Origin: Candidatus Phosphoribacter baldrii
GTDB lineage: Bacteria; Actinomycetota; Actinomycetes; Actinomycetales; Dermatophilaceae
Direction: 5' to 3'
DNA length: 64,000 nucleotides
Assembly: GCA_016704565.1 (NCBI GenBank)
Contig: JADIZV010000001.1
Span: 62,001 to 126,000 of the forward strand
Shown here: positions 8,774-15,236 of the stretch, one piece after another
Layout: every line of letters starts with the position of its first letter
How positions within the stretch are numbered: the stretch's first letter is position 1
The notes under the pieces: model-generated
Told to the model about the DNA's origin: nothing
What the model saw: only the letters and a program-made list of their open reading frames with translations
Databases searched by the model: none
Position numbers and translations under genes: made by a program

Positions 8774-9955
8774 CTACCGCACCCACCGACGGCTCAGGCT
8801 CTCCCAGGCCAGCGTGATCGCCGCCCCGAGCGCGAGTTCGACGAGCAGGGCGCCAGCGATCGCCCACGGGTCGGGGCCCAGATGGACCATTCGGGCCGAC
8901 CCGGCCGGGCCGCTAGTCAGCAGCGCCGCGCCCAAGGCCGCAAGGTCGACCGCGACGACGGCCACGCCAGCCGTGCGGGCCTTGTCCTGCCATCGGGCCA
9001 ACCGGGTCCATTGCCGGCCGGCCTGCCACGTCACCAAGGCTCCGACGCCGACGGGAAGCAGCACCACCAGGGTCACCCAGGCCGGATAGTGGCCGTCGGA
9101 CGGGACGACGCCCAGGATGGGGATCATCGGCAGCAGCCCCGGCGCGGCACCGGACACGCTGACCGTGCCTCCGGCGGCGACCTGGAAGCCCGGCCCAGCG
9201 ATGAAGCTCACTGCCCACACGGCGAGGTCGGGCACGAACAACAGCTGGCCGATCAGCAGTCCCACCGCGCTGGCCCCGTGGGCACCCACCGCAGCATGCA
9301 GCGAGGTGACCGTGGGCCACCGGACGGCGAACATGACGAGCACCAGCACAGCACCGAGCCCGGCCAGGGTGACCAGGCCCCACACGGCCGGGCGCACCGC
9401 CCGATCGACCCACGGCGGCAGGCGATCGGCGAGGTCCGCATCATCGAGCAGCACGACAACGCCGGACGCGACGATCGGCACGGACAGACACGCGATCAGT
9501 CCGGCCACGGTCGGTCGGACCGGCCCGGCCAGGGTGAGCAGCGCCACGAGAGCTGCGGCAGCGGCATACCCGCCGAGGAAGCGCGGCAGCAGGCGGCGGG
9601 AGACCTCACCCGTGTGCGCGCTGATGTGGCGCAACTGGTATGCCGTGAACCACGCCGCCAGCGCCCACCCGAGCAGGGGGACGACTCCGACGACGACACC
9701 GTCGACCGCGACCCTGCCGCCGGTGCTGAGGAACCATCCGGCGCTGCCGGTCCCGATGACCTGACCCCAGGGGGTGTCGCTGCCGGGGGTGACGGCCCAG
9801 ATGAGCACGACCAAGGCGACCGTGACGAGCCACGGAACGGCGACCGCGACCGCGCCGCTGACCCACACCCGAAGGGGTTGTGGTTGCTCGCGCAGCGCAT
9901 GGACAGTCTCCCGCCTGGCGGTGACTGTGGTGCGGACTCGTTCCAGAAGGCTCAT
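8774..9955 (-). CDS. DUF6350 family membrane protein (PerM-like)
   Basis: A 393-residue polytopic protein with about ten hydrophobic segments, a short cytoplasmic N-terminus (MSLLERVRTTVTARRETVHA) and a basic C-terminus. Composition and layout match DUF6350; the mycobacterial member PerM (Rv0955) is a membrane protein needed for division and persistence. Location directly downstream of sucC-sucD agrees with actinobacterial gene order. In that order DUF6350 is normally followed by purN and purH, but here the next gene is a convergent sugar dehydratase. No enzymatic motif is visible. The family call rests on topology, position and partial recall of the family, so it is moderate. Confidence 0.7.
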   Translation of the reverse strand: MSLLERVRTTVTARRETVHALREQPQPLRVWVSGAVAVAVPWLVTVALVVLIWAVTPGSDTPWGQVIGTGSAGWFLSTGGRVAVDGVVVGVVPLLGWALAAWFTAYQLRHISAHTGEVSRRLLPRFLGGYAAAAALVALLTLAGPVRPTVAGLIACLSVPIVASGVVVLLDDADLADRLPPWVDRAVRPAVWGLVTLAGLGAVLVLVMFAVRWPTVTSLHAAVGAHGASAVGLLIGQLLFVPDLAVWAVSFIAGPGFQVAAGGTVSVSGAAPGLLPMIPILGVVPSDGHYPAWVTLVVLLPVGVGALVTWQAGRQWTRLARWQDKARTAGVAVVAVDLAALGAALLTSGPAGSARMVHLGPDPWAIAGALLVELALGAAITLAWESLSRRWVR

Positions 9956-10052
9956 CGTCGGACTATCGTCGCCCGTTGCGGCCCCCCGACGCCGGAGGGC
10001 GCGCCGGGAGATCCCGAACGCGCCCTCCAGTGCGGCGGCAGTGTGAGGCCGG

Positions 10053-10946
10053 TCAGCCTTGCAGCCCCTGCATGATCTCGCGCATGAGCGCAGCCGTCGC
10101 CGACGGGGTCTTGCCGACCTTGACGCCCGCGGCCTCCAGCGCCTCGGCCTTGGCGGCCGCGGTGCCCTTGGACCCGCTGACGATCGCGCCGGCGTGCCCC
10201 ATCGTCTTGCCTTCAGGGGCGGTGAAGCCCGCGACGTAGCCCACCACCGGCTTGGTGACGTTGGCCGCGATGTATGCCGCAGCCCGCTCCTCGGCGTCGC
10301 CGCCGATCTCGCCGATCATGACGATCGCGTCGGTGTCCGGGTCGTCCTGGAAGGCCTGGAGGCAGTCGATGTGGGTCGTCCCGATGATCGGGTCGCCGCC
10401 GATGCCAACAGCGGTCGAGAAGCCGAAGTCGCGCAGCTCGAACATCATCTGGTAGGTCAAGGTCCCCGACTTGGAGACCAAGCCGATCCGGCCCGGGCCC
10501 GAGATGTCGGCCGGGATGATGCCCGCGTTGGCCTGGCCCGGCGTGATGAGGCCGGGACAGTTCGGGCCGATGAGTCGCGTCGTGCCGGACTTCTGGGCGT
10601 ATTCGAAGAACTCCGCCGTGTCCTTGACCGCCACGCCCTCGGTGATGACGACGGCCAGCGGGATCTTGGCGTCGACGGCCTCGACGACCGCGGCCTTGGT
10701 GAAGGCGGCCGGGACGAAGATGACCGAGACGTTGGCGCCGGTGGCCGCGATTGCGTCGGCGACGGTGCCGAAGACCGGCACCTGGACGCCGCCGGGGAAG
10801 TCGACCGTCGTGCCAGGCTTGCGCGGGTTGACGCCGCCGACAACCTGGGTGCCCGATGCGAGCATCCGGGTCGTGTGCTTCATGCCCTCCGAGCCGGTCA
10901 TGCCCTGAACGATGACCTTGGAGTCACGGGTGAGGAAGATCGCCAT
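10053..10946 (-). CDS. sucD: Succinyl-CoA synthetase alpha subunit
   Basis: A 297-residue ADP/GDP-forming succinate-CoA ligase alpha subunit, a TCA-cycle enzyme. It starts MAIFLTRDSKVIVQGMTGSEG, has the CoA-binding domain (VGGVNPRKPG), TRLIGPNCPGLITPGQ, and the active-site histidine that becomes phosphorylated in GHAGAIVSGSKGTAAAK near residue 245. The ATG at 10946 is preceded by AAGGAA. It lies 34 bases after sucC on the same strand, so the two are one transcript, as in nearly all bacteria. One copy of GTATGCCG occurs near the C-terminal coding end (10272). Confidence 0.97.
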   Translation of the reverse strand: MAIFLTRDSKVIVQGMTGSEGMKHTTRMLASGTQVVGGVNPRKPGTTVDFPGGVQVPVFGTVADAIAATGANVSVIFVPAAFTKAAVVEAVDAKIPLAVVITEGVAVKDTAEFFEYAQKSGTTRLIGPNCPGLITPGQANAGIIPADISGPGRIGLVSKSGTLTYQMMFELRDFGFSTAVGIGGDPIIGTTHIDCLQAFQDDPDTDAIVMIGEIGGDAEERAAAYIAANVTKPVVGYVAGFTAPEGKTMGHAGAIVSGSKGTAAAKAEALEAAGVKVGKTPSATAALMREIMQGLQG

Positions 10947-10980
10947 GTCGAGTGTTCCTTGTCCTAGGTCTTGGTCCGGG

Positions 10981-12183
10981 TCAGACGGCCAGTGCCGCGA
11001 GCTCGGCGACGCGACGAGCCGCGCCGTCCATGGTGTCGACCCGCTCCAGCTTGGGCAGCCCGGCTCCGTCGAGGATCTCCCGACCCTTCTCGGCGTTGTT
11101 GCCATCCAGCCGGACGACCAGCGGCTTCGGGTGCTTGCCGTGGCTGGCGAGGATCTCGTAGGCCTTGATGATGCCGTCGGCCACCTGGTCACACGCGGTG
11201 ATGCCACCGAAGACGTTGACGAAGACCGCCTTGACCTGGGCATCTTCGAAGATGACGTCCAGACCGTTGGCCATGACGTTGGCGTCAGCGCCGCCACCGA
11301 TGTCCAGGAAGTTCGCCGGGCGCGGGTGGCTGCCGTCGCGGGCGGTGAACTCTTCGCCCGCGTAGGCGACCACGTCGAGGGTCGACATGACCAAGCCAGC
11401 ACCGTTGCCGATGATGCCGATGTTGCCGTCGAGCTTGACGTAGTTGAGGTCCTTTTCGATGGCCAAGACCTCGAGCGGGTCAGTCACCGAGTGGTCGACG
11501 AGCGCCTCGTGCTCGGGGTGGCGGAAGGACGCGTTGTTGTCGAGGGTGACCTTGCCGTCGAGGGCGACGATCTGGCCGTCTTCGGTCTTGACCAAGGGGT
11601 TGACCTCGACGAGCGTGGCGTCCTCTGCGGCATACACGGCGCCGAGCCGGACCAGCACGTGTTCCAGCGCCGGCCAGTCGGCCTCGTCGAAGCCCGCTGC
11701 GGCGATGATCTCCTGCGCCTTGGCCGCGTTGAGGCCATCGATCGGGTCGACCTCGATGCGGGCGAGCTTCTCGGGGTGCTCGACGGCCAGGGTCTCGATG
11801 TCCATGCCGCCTTCCTTGCTGCACATCGCCAGGTAGGAGCGGTTGGCCCGGTCCAGCAGCATCGAGAAGTAGTACTCCTCGGCGATCTTGGCGCCCTGGG
11901 CGATCATGACCTTCTTGACCGTGTGGCCCTTGATGTCCATCCCGAGGATCTGCGCGGCCAGCGCCTGCGCCTCGTCGGGGGACTTGGCGACCTTGACACC
12001 GCCGGCCTTGCCGCGGCCGCCGGTCTTGACCTGAGCCTTGACGACGACCACGCCGCCGCTCTTGGCCCCGATGCGCTCCGCGGCGGCACGGGCCTGCTCG
12101 GGCGTCTGCGCAACCTCGCCGCCCAACACGGGGACCCCGTGTGCCTCGAACATGTCACGTGCCTGGTACTCGTACAGATCCAC
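10981..12183 (-). CDS. sucC: Succinyl-CoA synthetase beta subunit
   Basis: A 400-residue beta subunit with an N-terminal ATP-grasp domain. The protein starts MDLYEYQARDMFEAHGVPVL and has VVKAQVKTGGRGKAGGVKV for nucleotide binding. The C-terminal ligase domain carries GNGAGLVMSTLDVVAYAGEE, FLDIGGGAD and VNVFGGITACDQVADG. The GTG at 12183 is chosen because the family begins MDLYEYQ exactly there; the open frame upstream has no homology-like features. It forms the alpha2beta2 or alpha-beta enzyme with SucD encoded just downstream. The 166 bases upstream hold its promoter, which I could not place. Confidence 0.97.
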   Translation of the reverse strand: MDLYEYQARDMFEAHGVPVLGGEVAQTPEQARAAAERIGAKSGGVVVVKAQVKTGGRGKAGGVKVAKSPDEAQALAAQILGMDIKGHTVKKVMIAQGAKIAEEYYFSMLLDRANRSYLAMCSKEGGMDIETLAVEHPEKLARIEVDPIDGLNAAKAQEIIAAAGFDEADWPALEHVLVRLGAVYAAEDATLVEVNPLVKTEDGQIVALDGKVTLDNNASFRHPEHEALVDHSVTDPLEVLAIEKDLNYVKLDGNIGIIGNGAGLVMSTLDVVAYAGEEFTARDGSHPRPANFLDIGGGADANVMANGLDVIFEDAQVKAVFVNVFGGITACDQVADGIIKAYEILASHGKHPKPLVVRLDGNNAEKGREILDGAGLPKLERVDTMDGAARRVAELAALAV

Positions 12184-12349
12184 GGGCGTCCGTCCTCGTC
12201 GTCGAAGGGGTGACCGGCCGAGCCGCCACACGCCGGGGCGCTCGGGCAGCATTCGGACTCTAGTGCACGATTTCGGCCGCATCAGCGGCCGGGCCGCCCG
12301 CCATGACCAATCTCACGGCCCCGTCTCAGCAGGGCCCGGCGACACCCGG

Positions 12350-13442
12350 TCAGGAGACGGTGACCGGCTGCCCCTCGGGGACGAGCACGACCCAGAGCGG
12401 CCCCGCGGCGACGGTCATCTCGGCACCGGAGGCCGAGGTCAACACGGTCGGTGCCGCGGCACTGGAGCGCGACCAGCGACCGGTGACCACCTGACCATCG
12501 CGAAGCACTTGCGCCGCACCGGAACCGATCACCTCCAGGACCGGGGTCACGACGCCATTGATGTCGCGGTTGGCAGATGCGTGGGTCCGGACGGTCTGCA
12601 CCAGCACCGTCGCAGCGCCCACCGCAACCCCGCCCGAGGTCACCTCCGGGGTCCCGTCGATACGCACCAGGTAGCGTCCCTGGGTCGCGTCCCAGGTGAA
12701 GGCCAGCCGCGCCAAGGGGTATGCCGTGCTCACGCCGCTTCCGGGTCGCGCCCCGGGGCGAGGGGACCGACATGGAAGCCGATGTCGCCTGCCGGAGCGC
12801 TGCCGCCGGCCGCGAGACAGAGCGCCACCGGGCCACCGATGACGTTGTAGGGGGCCCTGCGCGAACTGTCACGACGGAAGCCCCCACCACCTGAGTCCAT
12901 GGACACGTTGACCTGCCGACCGCCGCCGATCGCCGCTGCGGTGATGGGCGACGCCCCGGAGTAGGCGAACGCGACGCGACCGTAGTTGGCCAACAGGGCG
13001 GCATCGGACTCACGAGCGCTACGGATGGGGCCCACCTGGGCGGGTTTCGTCGAGACAAAGATGGCCATCAGCCGGGTCAGCCCGGCCTCGACCGGTTCCA
13101 CGTAGACGACATCGGCCGCATCCAGTCCGACGCGGGGACGGGCGCGGGCCGTGTTGTCGACCTTGACCGCCAGGACCGGCGCGCCGCCCAACAACGGCTG
13201 GCCGGCAGTCGGCAGCATGGTCGGCAGCTGGTCGCCCTGGGCGTGCCGGTCGGCTCGGTTATCCCGTCGCCGAGTGGCGAAGTCGCGGGCGCCGGGCGAG
13301 CGGGTTCGCGCTGGCCCCAGGCGGGCCGGACGGACGTACACCCGGCTCGACGCCAGGGCCACCGCAGCCACCAGGCCGGGGAGTCAGGGAATCACGGAAG
13401 CGTAAGGGTCACCCGGTCAGCAGTCGGGCGGTTGCGCCTCAT
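12350..13442 (-). pseudogene. DUF3048 lipoprotein-like gene split by frameshift
   Basis: The two halves of DUF3048 (YerB-like) lie in different frames. The first, ending at 12730, has APVLAVKVDNTARARPRVGL, VGPIRSARESD, AFAYSGASP and FRRDSSRRAPYN. The second, starting at 12733, has FTWDATQGRYLVRIDGTPEV, VLRDGQVVTGRWSR and VVLVPEGQPVTV. Normally they form one protein of about 350 residues. A -1 shift inside CCCCGGGG at 12751-12758 would restore a continuous PLAPGARPGSGVSTAYPLARL. The existing stop and the next GTG overlap (GTGA), so coupled translation of two pieces is also possible. The N-terminus is disturbed too: ATG 13442 has GGTGAGG upstream and a basic MRRNRPTADR, but its frame closes after 16 codons. 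A true mutation or sequence errors could explain this. Confidence 0.65.
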
Positions 13443-13757
13443 GCCGACCTCACCCTGACGAAAATCACCCCGAACGTGGGTGTGGGGCCACGGAGAGTCC
13501 GTGGCCCCACAACCAACGTCGTGAAGCGAACGCGCTGACCAGGTCAGCGAGCACCGTTGCCGGTGCGAGAACCTCACCCGGGATGCGGGAGTGCCGGGGG
13601 TCCATCCATTTCGTTCTCGACTCGACGGGCCGGCGCCTGGGGGGGAGGTGTCGACGACGTCTGATCTCATGATGACCTGTCCGCGACGGGTCCGGTGCCC
13701 ACTTGAGCGTTTCCTTACCAACATTTTAAGGTTGGCGGCTCTGGCGGTTACCCAGGT
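13443..13757. other. 315-base gap without a convincing gene; palindrome at 13533-13549
   Basis: Besides the hairpin at 13482-13510 this gap holds a 17-base palindrome, CGCTGACC-A-GGTCAGCG (13533-13549), shaped like a repressor operator, and an AT-rich patch around 13715-13740 with the short repeat CCAAC/GTTGG. A small leftward open frame spans most of the gap, but its composition (many Arg, Ser, Pro) looks like non-coding GC-rich sequence. No tRNA fold was seen. The palindrome may regulate the downstream leftward gene; this is speculation. Confidence 0.5.
13482..13510. terminator. Strong hairpin, 13-bp perfect stem with 3-base loop
   Basis: GTGGGGCCACGGA and its exact complement TCCGTGGCCCCAC are separated by GAG. 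No T-run follows, as is common in actinobacteria. It lies about 250 bases downstream of the B12-binding gene and 40 bases upstream of the start proposed for the DUF3048 gene, both read leftward. It may end the first transcript or sit in the leader of the second. Function is inferred from shape only. Confidence 0.6.
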
Positions 13758-14159
13758 TTAGTGGTGCTGGATGTTGGCCCGCACCCAGTCGACGATCTCG
13801 TGGGTCGCTGCTCCCGGCGTGAACACCTTGGCCACGCCGAGCGCCTGCAGTTCGGGAATGTCCGCGTCCGGGATGATCCCTCCGCCGAACACCACGATGT
13901 CCTCGGCCTCGCGCGCCTTGAGCAACGCGATGACCTTGGCGAAGAGCGTCATGTGGGCGCCGGAGAGCACCGACAGCCCGACGGCGTCCGCGTCCTCCTG
14001 GATCGCGGCCTCGACGATCTGCTCCGGGGTCTGGTGCAGCCCGGTGTAGACGACCTCCATGCCGGCGTCACGCAGCGCCCGGGCCACGACCTTGGCCCCA
14101 CGGTCATGTCCGTCCAGACCGGGTTTTGCCACAACAACGCGCAGCGGGGAGTCACTCAT
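13758..14159 (-). CDS. Cobalamin-binding acyl-CoA mutase small subunit (IcmB-type)
   Basis: A 133-residue stand-alone B12-binding domain. It has the cofactor signature DGHDRG (D-x-H-x-x-G, His acting as lower cobalt ligand) near residue 17, plus the other loop elements LSVLSGAHM and FGGGIIPDADI. Length and sequence fit the small subunit of isobutyryl-CoA mutase (about 136 residues in Streptomyces), which pairs with a larger substrate-binding subunit to move a carbon branch in acyl-CoAs. The large subunit is not in the window. The gene stands alone, read leftward, divergent from the M23 peptidase. A methylmalonyl- or other acyl-CoA mutase partner is possible. Confidence 0.88.
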   Translation of the reverse strand: MSDSPLRVVVAKPGLDGHDRGAKVVARALRDAGMEVVYTGLHQTPEQIVEAAIQEDADAVGLSVLSGAHMTLFAKVIALLKAREAEDIVVFGGGIIPDADIPELQALGVAKVFTPGAATHEIVDWVRANIQHH

Positions 14160-14273
14160 GCCAGCACTCTATCGAAACGACCATGTGGCGGTCGGTGTGT
14201 GAAACTCGTCACATCCCAGGATCGAGTGCGGCTGTGTTCACGCGTCGCCGCGGTCCGACGTGCGGACGTCGGC

Positions 14274-14303
14274 TTGGAGATAACGAATACATCACGCTAC
14301 CCT
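14274..14303 (+). promoter_or_regulatory. Candidate sigma-70-type promoter for the M23 peptidase gene
   Basis: TTGGAG at 14274 and TACCCT at 14298 (TANNNT form) are 18 bases apart, about 40 bases before the GTG start. A c-di-AMP riboswitch, common before actinobacterial wall hydrolases, was looked for here and not recognised. Weak evidence. Confidence 0.3.
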
Positions 14304-14341
14304 CCACCAGGCCATTACAAGCAGCGGGAAGAGACCTCGAC

Positions 14342-15163
14342 GTGACCGACGCCAAGTACCGCGGGCGCCACCGTGCCCGGCGGCGTTCCGCAGTGAGCCC
14401 TCGCATCGTGGGCACCGGGCTGGTCCTGCCGACCACGGCAACCCTCGCGATCGTGTCGATGACCAACGGCGCCCCGATGTCGTTGGCCAGCAGCACCGCC
14501 GCCGGAGTCGGTGCCGTCGATGACGCCGCCGCAGACCAGGCCGAGCTCGCCCAGGACAAGGCGTCGGACACCGCCGCCCTCGCTCGCGGCGTGCAGGACC
14601 GCGTCGCCCGGGACAGCGAGCGCAGCCGACTGGACGCCGTGACCGCCGAGAACACCAAGCGCGCGGCCACCGAAGCTGCCCTCGCCGCTGCCAACGGCCC
14701 GATGAAGGTCACCTTGGTCGGCGCGAATGGCTCGGGCGCGGACGCGATGTACAGCGGTCCGTTCGGGCCCAAGGCCTGGGTCAACCCGATCTCCGCCGGC
14801 TATCACCTCAGCTCCCCGTTCGGGTGGCGGTGGGGCCGGTTGCACGCGGGCCAGGACATGGCCTGCCCGACCGGGACGGCGGTCCGCGCGATCTCCAGCG
14901 GTGAGGTCATCTTCGCGGGCTGGCAGGGTGGCTACGGCTACAAGGTGGAGATCCGTCACTGGGACGGCACCGTCTCCTACTACGGCCACAACAGCAAGCT
15001 CAAGGTCACCGAGGGGCAGGTCGTCGCTACCGGACAGTTGATCGCCCTCAGCGGCAACACGGGCCACTCGACCGGCCCTCACCTGCACCTGGAGATCCAC
15101 CCGAACGGCGGCGGTCCCGTCCCGCCGATGCGCTGGCTCGCCGCGCACGGCGTCACCCTCTGA
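14342..15163 (+). CDS. Secreted M23-family (LytM) peptidoglycan peptidase
   Basis: A 273-residue zinc metallopeptidase that would cut peptide cross-bridges in the wall. N-terminal basic RGRHRARRRSAVS is followed by a hydrophobic stretch and an alanine-rich, probably coiled region (residues 60-115). The C-terminal domain carries HAGQDMACPTGT (HxxxD zinc site) and GPHLHLEIHPNG (HxH), both intact. GTG at 14342 is chosen because GGGAAGAG is 8-10 bases upstream and the protein then starts with a sensible signal or anchor; the frame is open further upstream. A perfect 28-bp palindrome follows the stop by 15 bases. Whether it cleaves or only activates other hydrolases cannot be told, but the zinc ligands favour activity. 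Confidence 0.88.
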   Translation: MTDAKYRGRHRARRRSAVSPRIVGTGLVLPTTATLAIVSMTNGAPMSLASSTAAGVGAVDDAAADQAELAQDKASDTAALARGVQDRVARDSERSRLDAVTAENTKRAATEAALAAANGPMKVTLVGANGSGADAMYSGPFGPKAWVNPISAGYHLSSPFGWRWGRLHAGQDMACPTGTAVRAISSGEVIFAGWQGGYGYKVEIRHWDGTVSYYGHNSKLKVTEGQVVATGQLIALSGNTGHSTGPHLHLEIHPNGGGPVPPMRWLAAHGVTL

Positions 15164-15177
15164 CCAGAGGCCTTCCT

Positions 15178-15205
15178 CGTTCGGTATGCCGCGGCATACC
15201 GAACG
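15178..15205. terminator. 28-bp perfect palindrome built from two facing GTATGCCG words
   Basis: Between the convergent stops of the M23 peptidase (15163) and pcrA (15237) the sequence is a perfect palindrome centred between 15191 and 15192. Its core is GGTATGCCG joined directly to CGGCATACC, with TTC/GAA and CG/CG on the outside. It can end both transcripts. It is two head-to-head copies of the word repeated across the window, the same construction as the paired uptake sequences that serve as terminators in Haemophilus and Neisseria. Confidence 0.75.
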
Positions 15206-15236
15206 TCCCCATCGGCGCGCACCGCGCGCGGTGAGG

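Noticed and set aside
12265..12300. Short repeat CGGCCG-CATCAG-CGGCCG upstream of sucC as a terminator or operator
   Set aside because: Six-base arms made only of C and G are expected by chance at this composition, and the position fits no gene end.
13392..13724. Small leftward open frame of 110 codons between the B12-binding and DUF3048 genes
   Set aside because: It contains the 13-bp hairpin and the 17-base palindrome, has an Arg/Ser/Pro-rich shadow-like product, and no ribosome site at its first start. Only its last ATG (13442) looks like a real start, and that belongs to the DUF3048 reading.
14160..14341. c-di-AMP (ydaO-type) riboswitch before the M23 peptidase
   Set aside because: Such elements are common before actinobacterial wall hydrolases, but I could not find the conserved boxes or the pseudoknot arms here.
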